This document shows positions 28,301 through 32,543 of a stretch of DNA of 64,000 nt, piece by piece (within the stretch, counting starts at the first letter, position 1; every line of letters begins with the position of its first letter). This DNA is from Telmatactis stephensoni. Taxonomy: Eukaryota; Cnidaria; Anthozoa; Actiniaria; Isophelliidae. The DNA lies in assembly GCA_029948255.1 (NCBI GenBank), contig JALIZF010001812.1:744001-808000 (forward strand), read 5' to 3'. The position numbers and the translations under genes were made by a program. The notes under the pieces were generated by a model. The model was not told the origin of the DNA. It did no database searches and saw only the letters and a program-made list of their open reading frames with translations.

Positions 28301-31115
28301 TCGAACACAGCTAAACTACCTCTGAAATGGATGGCACCGGAATCACTCTTTGAGAATGTTAATACGTCAAAAAGCGACGTGTAAGTAGATTAGTCAGATT
28401 AAGATATTCAGTGAAATAGCTTCTTGCTGGGATCGGAAGAGGATAGATCCTCGTCTGCAGAAAGGATGGTTTATTAGCGTGCAGTTGGTATCTTTTCCTT
28501 CTAAATAAAAGTGGTTTGCATCTTCGAGGACACGGAGCGAAAGGGGGAGGAGCGGAGGAAGGGTTTCCTACTCCTCCCCTTTCTCCTTCTCCTCCTCCCC
28601 CTCCCCCTTTTGCCGTGAGTCCTCTTTCTTTTCCTTCTTCTCCTCCTCCTCCCCTACCCCTTTCACCCTGGATCCCCGAGTGGTTCACTGTTCGGCTTGA
28701 ATCTCATGTCCTCGCTGCGACATCTCTTTTTATGGTTCGGTCTAAAAACTATATATAATCTATTTCTTAATTGGTTACCTCCTTTAAATGACCACTTTGT
28801 TATACACCAAGGGTGGTCGCTTTATGGAGGTTTGAATGTTATATTTATGATTCTCTTCTTGCTTAGATGGTCGTATGGGGTACTGCTGTGGGAGATCGTC
28901 ACACTTGGTATGTAATAACTGAACTATAATAGTCCCCTTAACAGTTCTCTGCGCCATCTTGAAAGGTAGCCATGCCTTTATATCGAAGCGAGACGAACGG
29001 TGAGCGTGCAATGATAGAGACCTGTGAGTAATTGTTCTAATCTATCATTGCACGCTCACCGTTCGACTCGCTTCGATGCAAAGGCACGGCTACCTTTCAA
29101 GATGGCGCAGGGAACTGTGAAGGGGACTAATTCCTCACCGTGCTATGTCAAATTGCATGATGTGTATACGTGACGTGCTTGTGACGCAAAATATATGACC
29201 TCTTAGTGTGTGCGCACCACTTGAATAGACTGTTGGACAGCGGAACTACTCAATTAGATTATTGGTTTGATTAGTACTGATTAATGGGGTAGCATGGTTG
29301 GCCGAGCGGTTAGCTAGAGCTCTGGGCTTTCACCGCTGTGGCCGGGTTTGAGTCCCAGCTCGCGCGCCTGGGTCATATGTGAGCTGAGTTTGTTGAGTCT
29401 TGTTGACTCGATCAAGAAATTCTCTCCGTACATGTATTATTGTTCGTGTCGAAACCTATACTTACACCCGTGATTGCGCCCTAGGAGGCAGCCCTTATCC
29501 TGGAATATCTGGAAAAGATTTATGTAAAATGATCAAAGATGGCTACCGTATGGAGAAACCAGAAATGTGTAGCTCACAAATGTAAGTGTATTTTTCCTAA
29601 ATGTTCTGAAAAATGTCGATGTTGCCTAAAAATTAGTTGCATGTAACAAGATGGTTTCGGAGTGTCAGGGGGTGTTTACATGGCACAAGGATCATCCTAG
29701 CAGGCGAATCATCCTACTTGTTATACATTTACTGCATTCTGTTTACAAGGAAATTTGTGTCTTCACTTCGGGTACTAGGATCATCCTACTAAACAGAATG
29801 CAGTAAATGTATAGCAGGTGGGATGATTCGCCTGCTAGGATGATTCTAGTGCCATGTAAACACCCCTTTACACCACGCAACTTTTTCTACGTGGCGTGCA
29901 ACTGTTTTGACAGTGGAGTCAAGCTCTATTTACACCTATTTCAAAAACATTGTTCGCTATAAGGTGCGAAGCCTACGCGACTCACTCAAAAGGGAGAATG
30001 GGTAAAAATTAATAAAACCGTAGAACCACACGAATATCAACACTCGATTGAAATTTAGCTCGTCTCGCCCTTAAACTTCATTTGTTGATGTTAAAAATCA
30101 AGATCAAAGCCCAATAGTGAGTGCATTTTTGCACCGCTTTTCGTGGGTTTGAAGCCTCTTGCCCGACAACCTTTTTTGAAATAGGTATATACAAGTATAA
30201 AACGGAAACCTGCACCAGGCCATTATTTTCTACACTATGTATTTTCTTGCGCGCAACGTTGAAGAAGTAGAATTCACGTTAGAGTAGATTTCGTATGACT
30301 TGTAAAAACGACACGGTCACGACACGGTTACGCACGGGAATTTCGAAACCATCACGGTACTGACACGGTCACTGCACGACGTGGTCCATTTCACACTCAT
30401 ACGAAAAACTGCTGTAGATGTTGCGCGCAACAGTTACGCAGTGCTAACATGATGCAATTTTACTTTACGCGCAAAGTTGCATCATATGTGTGGGCTTTAA
30501 CACACACCGATATTTACCTCTACTACTTCTAAGCGATCTCTACAGCTATTGTTCCAGTAATTCTTAGCTTTCTTGTGTAAATATTAAGTATATATAGCGC
30601 GCACGTGGTTTGTCATCTGTCTTGAGGGTTGGAATTCCACCGGTAGGCCGTCACCCAGTTTCTTCAGATAACAAATGCTCGTGCTGTCTTTGCAAATAGA
30701 GTGGTTTTCGTATGAGTGGGAAACTTACCGCGCCGTACAGTGACCGTGTCAGTTCCGTAATGTCTATAAAAACATTCGAAATTCATGCCGTAACCGTATC
30801 GTATCGTAACCGTACAGTGTTCCCACTCATACGAAAACGACTCTAATTATATCTGCAAATGGTTGAATCCGATAGACAATCTTGGCTTTATTATTTACTA
30901 TATTTATTCTTTGTTTTGTAACTTATACCAGATACAATATCATGCTATCTTGTTGGGAGTTTCGCCCCGAAAACAGACCAACGTTCACAGAACTTCGCAA
31001 TCAACTTGAAGGCCTGATGGAAGTAGAAGACGAGGTGTACATCGATGTTAACTTTGATGACGACGAATATTCCTTGCTGGTCAGACAATCCAGCTCAGAT
31101 TCTAGTTCTCAGTAG
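1206..31115 (+). CDS. Receptor tyrosine kinase with Cys-rich and fibronectin III-like ectodomain (whole gene, about 25 exons)
   Basis: A single-pass membrane receptor that would phosphorylate tyrosines in the cytoplasm after ligand binding; the ligand is unknown. Domain order: signal peptide (exon 1), cysteine-rich segment (3,940-5,030), a region of unknown fold (5,404-7,014), two fibronectin III-like segments (7,437-9,665 and 15,168-16,675), transmembrane helix (21,185-21,404), kinase (23,295-31,030) and a short acidic tail with Tyr motifs. Kinase motifs seen: [41 protein letters not shown], and CW followed by [10 protein letters not shown] marks a tyrosine kinase; the C-lobe reads most like the FGFR/RET group from memory. 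Exon phases agree throughout except around the kinase insert (24,493-27,049). Summed exons give roughly 1,090 codons. Most exons were found from splice sites and phase, and none has been confirmed by RNA. Confidence 0.88.
1468..1494 (+). CDS. Candidate RTK micro-exon 2
   Basis: Twenty-seven bases (YGQRLAPLP) sit between a very strong T-rich tract ending in AAG and a GTAAGT donor, phase 0 to 0, so including or skipping it keeps the frame. The acceptor is AAG rather than CAG. Support is only from the splice signals. Confidence 0.45.
2105..2260 (+). repeat. Polypurine low-complexity tract
   Basis: More than 150 bases are almost pure A and G on the + strand, in degenerate GAAAGG/AAGGA units. It is followed by a TCTG tetranucleotide run near 2,297. 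It is a simple-sequence tract with no coding meaning. Confidence 0.85.
3286..3361 (+). repeat. G-rich stretch with G-quadruplex potential
   Basis: Several runs of four to six G are separated by short loops (GGTTGGGG, GGGGGAGGG, GGGGGAAGGGGGG). A C-rich counterpart (CACCCCTCTGTACCCCTACCC) lies at 3,449-3,470, so the segment may be the remnant of a short inverted-repeat element. Confidence 0.45.
3687..3869. mobile_element. MITE of the GGACACACGGTGCAAC family (diverged copy)
   Basis: The ends are imperfect inverted repeats (AAAGGTTCAGACATACGATA and, inverted, AAAAGCCCCGACACACGATA). The interior has the GCGCGCAA/TTGCGCGC motifs typical of this family, which recurs at 25,782, 30,220 and 31,205. 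This copy is old and lacks a clear target duplication. Confidence 0.6.
3940..3996 (+). CDS. RTK exon 3: Cys-containing ectodomain segment
   Basis: Nineteen codons, [19 protein letters not shown], phase 0 to 0, bounded by an AAAG acceptor and a CAG|GTATAT donor. The two Cys lead directly into the next Cys-rich exon. The acceptor tract is weak. Confidence 0.6.
4130..4262. repeat. Hairpin-forming inverted repeat in intron 3
   Basis: The arms run from AGAAAACTCGGCAGC through GGGAATTGTAAGAAGA and return as TCTTCTTACAATTCCC to GCTGCCTCATTTTCT with a few mismatches. It looks like a small palindromic MITE. A degenerate GATCGTAGCGATCGC repeat follows at 4,335-4,447. Confidence 0.6.
4632..4703 (+). 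CDS. RTK exon 4: Cys-rich segment
   Basis: Twenty-four codons start CIKPVEF and end DCYERCQP, phase 0 to 0, with a TTTGCAG acceptor and a GTACGT donor. The Cys spacing continues that of the flanking exons and loosely recalls the N-terminal Cys box of anosmin-1 or the ROS1 N-terminus. That resemblance is from memory and weak. Confidence 0.75.
4717..4940 (+). repeat. TTCC/TTTC microsatellite
   Basis: About 220 bases of TTCC tetranucleotide, turning into TTTC at the right end, begin 14 bases after the exon 4 donor and end 33 bases before exon 5. Long open frames here in several phases (poly-SFLP and poly-KEGR) are artefacts of the repeat. Confidence 0.95.
4973..5030 (+). CDS. RTK exon 5: Cys-rich segment
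   Basis: It reads [19 protein letters not shown] plus one base, phase 0 to 1. The acceptor is a T run ending TTTTTTAG, and the donor is AAAG|GTATCA. Two further Cys complete the small Cys-rich module, with an N-glycosylation sequon NLT. Confidence 0.75.
5404..5603 (+). CDS. RTK exon 6: ectodomain of unknown fold
   Basis: Two hundred bases, phase 1 to 0, starting after TTTTCAAG and ending CACTAT|GTAAGT. The product includes [20 protein letters not shown] and MVVWYSSIG, a beta-rich pattern. I do not recognise a named domain. Confidence 0.8.
5736..5915. mobile_element. MITE A with TTAA target sites (piggyBac- or Kolobok-like)
   Basis: The inverted repeat AGCCCGCCGCACACGT is matched at the right end by ACGTGTGCGGCGGGC. 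TTAA stands on both sides (5,732-5,735 and 5,916-5,919). It is 180 bases and has no coding capacity. Its right TTAA is also the left TTAA of the neighbouring element. Confidence 0.8.
5920..6119. mobile_element. MITE B with TTAA target sites, abutting MITE A
   Basis: The ends are GCAGGAGACGTTTTTTGTCA and its inverse (TGACAAAAACGTCTCCTGC), flanked by TTAA at 5,916-5,919 and 6,120-6,123. The repeat differs from MITE A, so this is a separate family that used the TTAA beside A. Confidence 0.8.
6499..6757 (+). repeat. Two-copy tandem duplication, about 130 bp
   Basis: The segment starting CCTTGCGTACGTTGG is repeated head to tail (6,499-6,628 and 6,629-6,757) with a few differences. Both include GTCACGCCGTCCGCGCTGCC. 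No coding signal was seen. Confidence 0.85.
6864..7014 (+). CDS. RTK exon 7: ectodomain
   Basis: It begins [20 protein letters not shown] after TTTATAG and ends TTCTCTAAAG|GTACAG, phase 0 to 1. Alternating hydrophobic residues suggest a beta sandwich, but no named domain is recognised. Confidence 0.8.
7437..7553 (+). CDS. RTK exon 8: start of first fibronectin III-like segment
   Basis: Phase 1 to 1, with acceptor TTTTACTAG and donor CCAA|GTAAGT. The product has [12 protein letters not shown] and ends [10 protein letters not shown], the Trp-Pro-Pro pattern of an FN3 B strand. Confidence 0.8.
7676..7725 (+). repeat. CCTC/TTCC microsatellite in intron 8
   Basis: A run of CCTC tetranucleotides grades into TTCC. 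The overlapping open frames are artefacts. Confidence 0.9.
7821..7903 (+). CDS. RTK exon 9: FN3-like segment
   Basis: Phase 1 to 0, between TTTTTTAAG and AAG|GTGAAT. It reads [20 protein letters not shown], the C-C' strand region of an FN3 fold, and ends YYYSAEK. Confidence 0.8.
8233..8511. mobile_element. hAT-like palindromic MITE, copy 1
   Basis: The inverted ends start CAAGAGACCATAAT and continue as long arms (GAGAGCGAAACTCAGTATTG). They are flanked by the 7-bp direct repeat ATAGAGA (8,226-8,232 and 8,512-8,518). The related copy at 23,106 has a clean 8-bp duplication, which points to hAT. Open frames inside are not genes. Confidence 0.8.
8905..9045. repeat. Palindromic hairpin element in intron 9
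   Basis: Arms around GTGGATTACGGGCTGACATTTTAC return as GTAAAATATCAGCCCGTAATAC, centred near 8,975 between TTTTGCC and GGCAAAA. It looks like a short MITE without a clear target duplication. Confidence 0.65.
9214..9303 (+). CDS. RTK exon 10: end of first FN3-like segment
   Basis: Thirty codons, phase 0 to 0, after CATTTTTAG and before GAG|GTGAGC. It contains [18 protein letters not shown], which matches the FN3 E-F strand pattern with its central Tyr. Confidence 0.8.
9593..9665 (+). CDS. RTK exon 11
   Basis: Phase 0 to 1, after TGTGTTATAG and before CCAT|GTAAGT. It reads [20 protein letters not shown] then IHTP. Its donor begins a 5.5-kb intron that holds a large mobile insertion. Confidence 0.75.
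9666..9846 (+). repeat. 33-bp minisatellite, left block
   Basis: About five copies of a unit with core CAGTAGATGATAGACGTAAC followed by ACGTAACGTAACA. The same unit reappears at 14,476-14,830. The two blocks were probably one array before mobile elements inserted in it. Confidence 0.85.
9843..9940 (+). mobile_element. Left half of a split MITE (GCAGATTTCGTATGAG family)
   Basis: It starts TAGTGCAGATTTCGTATGAG and breaks off after CTGCCGTA. The missing right half, ending in the inverse with the same variant GCACTA, lies at 14,274-14,323. CTGCCGTA is present at both broken ends, so the intervening 4.3 kb is an insertion with an 8-bp target duplication. Confidence 0.7.
10162..13160 (+). repeat. 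3-kb minisatellite of 10-bp and 18-bp units with higher-order structure
   Basis: The unit is ACAAGACCCG (10 bp) alternating with an 18-bp form that adds ACAGTCCT. Variant units (ACAAGACCAG, ACAAAACCCG, GATAGTCCTA, GACCTTCA) mark longer blocks. A block with AGGCCC then ACCAGATA recurs 794 bases apart (10,991 and 11,785). Several long open frames on both strands are artefacts of units without stops. Confidence 0.95.
13281..14136 (-). pseudogene. KDZ-associated cysteine-cluster (CxC5-like) protein, two 5' exons, truncated
   Basis: Exon 1 runs 14,136-13,502 and exon 2 13,390-13,281, joined at GC|GTAAGT and CCTAG in phase 2. Exon 1 starts MADSF, then a TGA at codon 6 (14,121-14,119), and remains open after it ([19 protein letters not shown]). 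A zinc-binding-like cluster follows: [15 protein letters not shown], then [18 protein letters not shown]. Exon 2 reads [17 protein letters not shown] recall this layout from CxC5 domains associated with KDZ transposases. Downstream coding sequence is replaced by the minisatellite at about 13,160. With the early stop and lost 3' part it is probably dead, unless translation starts after codon 6. Confidence 0.7.
14324..14475. mobile_element. GCAGATTTCGTATGAG-family MITE, complete copy
   Basis: It runs from TAGAGCAGATTTCGTATGAG to the exact inverse ending CTGCTCTA. The interior has CCGTAACCGTG-like motifs and CTATAAAAACATTCGAAAT, shared with other copies (24,600, 30,290, 30,696). The outer TA may be a TA target duplication. 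It lies directly beside the split copy. Confidence 0.8.
14476..14870 (+). repeat. 33-bp minisatellite, right block
   Basis: Seven or more degenerate copies of CACAGTAGATGATAGACGTA plus ACACGTAACGTAA. It is the continuation of the block at 9,666-9,846. Confidence 0.85.
15168..15370 (+). CDS. RTK exon 12: second FN3-like segment
   Basis: Phase 1 to 0, after CCTATTATAG and before AGTCCA|GTATGT. It begins [14 protein letters not shown], contains [10 protein letters not shown] and [14 protein letters not shown], and ends VVVHLSP. Proline-rich start, Trp, then a Tyr-x-x-Glu-Tyr strand are FN3 hallmarks. Confidence 0.88.
15403..15592. mobile_element. MITE with TAGGCC...GGGCCCTAAA ends, copy 1
   Basis: The ends are TAGGCCCATTCCGGGCCCTA and the inverse of TAGGGCCCGGAGTAGGCC. 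The interior is a degenerate AAATCGCC/TTAAGTTTTGAGCAT repeat. A related copy is at 35,062-35,383. It abuts the hAT-like MITE on its right. Confidence 0.75.
15599..15890. mobile_element. hAT-like palindromic MITE, copy 2
   Basis: It has the same CAAGAGACC ends and long arms as the copy at 8,233. The direct repeat TTAATGT flanks it (15,592-15,598 and 15,891-15,897). It is non-coding. Confidence 0.8.
15966..16019 (+). CDS. RTK exon 13: FN3-like segment
   Basis: Eighteen codons, phase 0 to 0, after TTTCAACAG and before ATG|GTAAGT. It reads [18 protein letters not shown], an FN3 E-F strand with the conserved Tyr. Confidence 0.85.
16618..16675 (+). CDS. RTK exon 14: end of second FN3-like segment
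   Basis: Phase 0 to 1, after TTTGTTAG and before TCGT|GTAAGT. It reads [19 protein letters not shown]. The N-S-T-A-G-A-G pattern is the typical last FN3 strand. Confidence 0.87.
16794..18055. mobile_element. 1.26-kb non-autonomous DNA transposon with GGGACCGTTCATTATTTATG ends
   Basis: Inverted ends GGGACCGTTCATTATTTATG and its inverse extend through a G-rich block (GGGGGGATGGGTGATTAA). TAA stands on both sides (16,791-16,793 and 18,056-18,058), which could be a 3-bp duplication of PIF/Harbinger type; a decayed TTAA cannot be excluded. The interior is AT-rich with no recognisable transposase. Confidence 0.75.
18423..18450 (+). promoter_or_regulatory. Tandem CRE-like motifs in intron
   Basis: Three close copies of (A/T)TGACGTCA or TGACGT separated by TCATA. 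They could bind CREB/ATF factors, or they may simply be a short tandem repeat. Confidence 0.25.
18490..18816 (-). mobile_element. tRNA-derived SINE (- strand)
   Basis: Read on the - strand, it begins GCAGCATGGCCGAGTGGTCA (A box) and has GGTTCGATACC (B box), then a body with GCCAACTGGTTCGCCTCC. The A/B box layout is that of a Ser/Leu-type tRNA head. The T run at 18,490-18,518 (read on this strand) may be the tail or a separate tract. I recall similar SINEs from anthozoans. Confidence 0.65.
18920..19150. mobile_element. Palindromic MITE in intron 14
   Basis: Arms around TTGGGGGCGGAGCTTC and its inverse GAAGCTCCGCCCCCAA are embedded in longer imperfect inverted repeats (AAAATCGTTGCATTGCGACC / GGTCGCGATGCAACGATTTT). 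No target duplication was identified. Confidence 0.65.
20757..21068. mobile_element. MITE with AGCTATTTCAAAAAAGGTTG ends
   Basis: The left end AGCTATTTCAAAAAAGGTTG and right end CAACCTTTTTGAAATAGCT are inverted, with TA on both outer sides, so it may be Tc1/mariner-like. The arms include CGATTGGTGATTGCAC. A related diverged copy is at about 29,933-30,191. Confidence 0.7.
21185..21404 (+). CDS. RTK exon 15: transmembrane helix and juxtamembrane
   Basis: Phase 1 to 2, after TCGCCTACAG and before GAAGG|GTATGG. The ectodomain stalk ([15 protein letters not shown], with an N-glycosylation sequon) leads to the helix [20 protein letters not shown], followed by basic residues KTRRAREAK as a stop-transfer. 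The phase-2 end joins exactly to the kinase exon at 23,295. Confidence 0.9.
21425..22840. mobile_element. GTGCAAC-family MITE interrupted by the palindromic element
   Basis: GATGCAATGTTTTTGCAACA at the left, and TTGCAAGAGTGCACACGC then GTTGCATGCAAG at the right, resemble the GGACACACGGTGCAAC family. It is split by the element at 21,564-22,768. The outer ends are poorly defined. Confidence 0.45.
21564..22768. mobile_element. 1.2-kb palindromic (foldback) DNA element
   Basis: Two arms of about 520 bases (21,564-22,085 and 22,247-22,768) are near-perfect inverted repeats around a 160-base AT-rich spacer. The ends are TCACGGCGGGCGCATAAGAC and its inverse. Both arms contain TGACGTCA-rich blocks. 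It has no coding capacity. Confidence 0.9.
23106..23238. mobile_element. hAT-like MITE, copy 3 (internally deleted)
   Basis: The ends are CAAGAGACCATAAT and ATTATGGTCTCTTG, with a perfect 8-bp duplication GTTTAGAC (23,098-23,105 and 23,239-23,246). Most of the left arm is missing. The 8-bp duplication supports hAT. It lies 57 bases upstream of the first kinase exon. Confidence 0.85.
23295..23467 (+). CDS. RTK exon 16: kinase glycine loop and ATP-binding lysine
   Basis: Phase 2 to 1, after TTGGTTTCAG. It reads [20 protein letters not shown] then [10 protein letters not shown] and ends VVVAVKTLK. The GxGxxG loop and VAVK lysine (beta 3) are present. The donor AAAG|GTCTGT is weak because the intron opens straight into a TCTG repeat. 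Confidence 0.92.
23468..23600 (+). repeat. TCTG/TGTC microsatellite at intron start
   Basis: A degenerate TCTG tetranucleotide run starts directly at the exon 16 donor. Confidence 0.85.
24000..24262 (+). repeat. Tandem duplication in intron 16
   Basis: The segment GTCCATAATTCGC(G/A)TCGACG through GGGAGTCCACAGATTGCGTT occurs at about 24,070-24,135 and 24,192-24,257, with GGACTTTTGCTAGCGT also duplicated. The spacing is about 122 bases. Confidence 0.75.
24309..24493 (+). CDS. RTK exon 17: kinase helix C and hinge
   Basis: Phase 1 start, after CTTTTCGTAG. It has [19 protein letters not shown] (helix C Glu in LAEI), [20 protein letters not shown] and [16 protein letters not shown]. The donor AAG|GTAATT would end it in phase 0. 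A second GT at 24,514 (CT|GTGCGT) would give phase 2, which is the phase the next exons need. Confidence 0.88.
24600..24737. mobile_element. GCAGATTTCGTATGAG-family MITE, truncated copy
   Basis: The right end (ACACTCATACGAAATCTGCTCTA) and the interior (GCACGGTCACGACACGGCAC) match the family. A clear left end is missing. Confidence 0.65.
24789..24890 (+). CDS. RTK exon 18: kinase insert, part 1 (frame uncertain)
   Basis: It is bounded by TTTACAACAG and ACC|GTAAGT. Two frames are open. Only the phase-2 frame ([20 protein letters not shown], then [14 protein letters not shown]) continues into the next two exons. The phase-0 frame hits a stop six codons into the following exon. Confidence 0.6.
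25213..25268 (+). CDS. RTK exon 19: kinase insert, part 2 with a GC donor
   Basis: After TTATGTTAG, in phase 2, it reads [18 protein letters not shown] and ends CAAG|GCAAGT, a near-consensus GC-AG donor. That gives phase 1, matching the next exon. The hydrophilic sequence suits a kinase insert loop. Confidence 0.5.
25405..25585 (+). repeat. Two-copy direct repeat in intron 19
   Basis: TAGCTTTAAT(T/A)AGCTTTAAATACC through GGAGTAAAATGAGCG is duplicated with about 103-base spacing. Confidence 0.75.
25782..26033. mobile_element. GGACACACGGTGCAAC-family MITE
   Basis: The left end TACGGACACACGGTGCAACT and right end GTTGCACCGTGAGTCCGGGC are inverted; the interior is rich in GTTGCGCGCAAC. A second partial copy (GACACATGATGCAACTTTTC) follows at 26,045-26,130. 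Overlapping frames on both strands that give His/Cys/Arg-rich peptides are artefacts. Confidence 0.8.
26529..27049 (+). CDS. RTK exon 20: kinase insert, part 3 (frameshift or hidden intron)
   Basis: A strong acceptor (CTTCTTCTTACAG) and donor (CAAG|GTAAAA) bound 521 bases. The 5' part is open in one frame ([11 protein letters not shown] ... [20 protein letters not shown]) up to TAA at 26,777. The 3' part is open in another frame from 26,770 ([18 protein letters not shown] ... [13 protein letters not shown]). The second frame joins correctly to exon 21. A 1-base assembly error, a real frameshift, or an unrecognised intron could explain this. An internal GTACGT at 26,586 is a candidate donor. 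Confidence 0.55.
27084..27303. mobile_element. Tc1/mariner-like MITE
   Basis: TATAGTGAACTCCCTCAATA at the left is inverse to TTGAGTTCACTGTA at the right, consistent with TA target sites. The interior has four tandem copies of GTGCGGACACCTCTCTA. Confidence 0.7.
27411..27600 (+). repeat. Degenerate tandem repeat, about 35-40 bp units
   Basis: Five or six units of TGCACGGTTNTGACACG plus a variable spacer ending near GAACGTTCA. No coding signal. Confidence 0.7.
27707..27783 (+). CDS. RTK exon 21: end of kinase insert, helix E start
   Basis: Phase 1 to 0, after GTCGTAAAAG and before ATG|GTACGT. It reads [20 protein letters not shown] then [19 protein letters not shown] is the typical helix E of FGFR/RET-like kinases. 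Confidence 0.88.
28163..28380 (+). CDS. RTK exon 22: catalytic loop and activation segment
   Basis: Phase 0 to 2, after CCAATTGTAG and before GACGT|GTAAGT. It contains [13 protein letters not shown] (catalytic Asp), [11 protein letters not shown] (metal-binding DFG), and [12 protein letters not shown] ending NTSKSDV. All catalytic residues are intact. HRDLAARN is characteristic of receptor tyrosine kinases. Confidence 0.97.
28867..28907 (+). CDS. RTK exon 23: helix F
   Basis: Forty-one bases, phase 2 to 1, after TTCTTGCTTAG. With the previous exon it gives [17 protein letters not shown], the helix F signature. Confidence 0.95.
28930..29129. mobile_element. Palindromic MITE with TAGTCCCCTT ends
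   Basis: TAGTCCCCTTAACAGTTC and its inverse GAACTGTGAAGGGGACTA, with arms including GCGCCATCTTGAAAGGTAGC and AACGGTGAGCGTGCAATGAT. It starts 22 bases after the exon 23 donor and has no coding content. Confidence 0.85.
29285..29400 (+). mobile_element. tRNA-derived SINE head (+ strand)
   Basis: ATGGTTGGCCGAGCGGTTAG (A box) and GGGTTTGAGTCCC (B box) are spaced as in a Ser/Leu-type tRNA, followed by a GTTGAGTCTTGTTGACTCG body. It is not a clean tRNA: the acceptor stem does not close. Confidence 0.6.
29485..29581 (+). CDS. RTK exon 24: kinase C-lobe
   Basis: Phase 1 to 2, after GCGCCCTAG and before CAAAT|GTAAGT. It reads [20 protein letters not shown] then [14 protein letters not shown](S/N)PYPGI is shared with FGFR and RET. 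Confidence 0.95.
29669..29866. mobile_element. Palindromic MITE with GGGGTGTTTACATGGC ends
   Basis: GGGGTGTTTACATGGCAC and its inverse TGCCATGTAAACACCCC. The arms contain CAGGCGAATCATCCTA and ACTGCATTCTGTTTAC. It is about 198 bases and non-coding. Confidence 0.85.
30220..30505. mobile_element. GTGCAAC-family MITE with a nested GCAGATTTCGTATGAG MITE
   Basis: The outer element has TTGCGCGCAACGTTGAAGAA at the left, and TGTTGCGCGCAACAGTT then GTTGCATCATATGTGTGGGC at the right. Inside it lies a second MITE (about 30,285-30,419) with TAGAGTAGATTTCGTATGA and ACACTCATACGAAAAACTGC ends. Confidence 0.65.
30696..30847. mobile_element. GCAGATTTCGTATGAG-family MITE, diverged copy
   Basis: Ends TAGAGTGGTTTTCGTATGAG and its inverse ending CGACTCTA; the interior has CTATAAAAACATTCGAAATT as in other copies. 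The outer TA is a possible TA duplication. Confidence 0.8.
30932..31115 (+). CDS. RTK exon 25: end of kinase and C-terminal tail
   Basis: Phase 2 start, after CTTATACCAG. It reads [20 protein letters not shown] (the conserved CW and RP), then [14 protein letters not shown] and the acidic tail [16 protein letters not shown], ending SSSDSSSQ and TAG. VYIDV and EYSLL are possible SH2 or PTB docking tyrosines. Confidence 0.95.
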
Positions 31116-32543
31116 AAAACATACTTAACATGTAGTCTTGGGAGCAAGTGTATTTTGGTGGCTTTTTGAGCTAGAGGACCCGAGTTTGATTCCCAGTCAC
31201 CTTAAGGCCCGGACACACGGTGCAACATTTCTTGAAACATTTGCTGAAACATCGCGCGCAACACAATGTTGCAGCGTGTGTCCACCCATTCCAATGTTTC
31301 GCGAAACGTTGCGCGCAACAGTCGCAGAAATAGGATCGAGTTCTACTTCTGCAACTGTCCAGAACTGTTGCGCGCAACATTGCACGAGATGTTTCAGTGT
31401 TGGACACATGGTGCAACAGTGTTGCGCGCGATGTTTCAGCAAATGTTTCGGGAAAAGTTGCACCGTGTCTGGGCCTTTACACACTTGTTTCGACTGCTCT
31501 CGATTGGATCCCTGAGAAATCAGCTTCATGCTCAAGGAACTATTTTTAGTATCAGTTCTTTGCTATATTCTCTGGATATGATAATAAATAAGAGAAGAGG
31601 TTTCGAGAAAAATTTCGATTTCCATTGGGTTTCAGGTTTTTTTTTTTTTTGTTAGAACTGATACTTATATTCAAATCCGACTTTCCTTTCTTTTCTTTAA
31701 AAATAATCAGTTTCACGATCACCTGCAACAGGTGGAACAGACAACGGATTTGTGATGCAGCTTTGGGGACTTTTTTTTTGGGGGGGGTGGAGCTAGGGGC
31801 GGGGTCTTTCAGCTTTGAACACTTACCATCTTCAGCAATCTATCATAAAGGAGAAAATGACATTCTGACGTAGAGCTAGCAGTCATAAAATGTGATTGGT
31901 GTTCAAAAAGGCTTGCACCTGAATATGATCTTTCAATACATTTTTGTTTCTCATGTGAAATTGGTAAAATTACTGTTTGTAGACAAGATTACAAATGACA
32001 AAATTGACAAATTGTGCATACATGCATATGTTCTTATTGTAGCTGCATATAAAACATACCCTCTTCAAATCACATATTATCTATAGGTATTTTATAAATT
32101 CTTTGGGGGATTTGGTCTTGACATGGAAATTTTTGATTGGAATGTAATTAGTTAATTATGATAAATAAAGAATTCAATGTTTATTTGAAGAATATATATT
32201 TTGTCACTCAAGGTTTCCATATTGTGATTTTTATTGTGTGAATCAGAGTTTTAAATCTGTTTCTGTTTTGTGCAAATGCAAATGCAAGCCCAAAACTCAC
32301 TGTATGACCACCACTTGAGTCTTGGTTTCAAAATGGTAGCTGCTGCCATTATATCTTTGTCTTTGTAAACATTTTAATGGCATATACACATCTACATAAT
32401 CCTTGCATTAATTTGCATTCATTCTTGTGCTTACATTTGCATCACGCATGAGAACCAGGCTTTAGGGGGTCAAAATTACAGGATTTGGTAACCTCAAATT
32501 TTGACCTTGCATTTTTGGGTATTTTTGACAACACACTTGCATG
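31116..32543. other. Convergent intergenic region
   Basis: It lies between the stop of the receptor gene (+) and that of the ankyrin gene (-), and so holds both 3' UTRs. It contains one MITE (31,205-31,476) and AATAAA-like AT-rich stretches. No gene is recognised. Confidence 0.65.
31205..31476. mobile_element. GGACACACGGTGCAAC-family MITE with TTA target duplication
   Basis: Ends AGGCCCGGACACACGGTGCA and its inverse (TGCACCGTGTCTGGGCCT), flanked by TTA on both sides (31,202-31,204 and 31,477-31,479), which fits PIF/Harbinger. It is the best-preserved copy of the family here. Internal inverted arms produce long overlapping frames on both strands that are not genes. Confidence 0.88.

Noticed and set aside
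29285..29400. Possible functional tRNA-Ser or tRNA-Leu gene
   Set aside because: Boxes are present, but the arms are imperfect and a SINE-like body follows.
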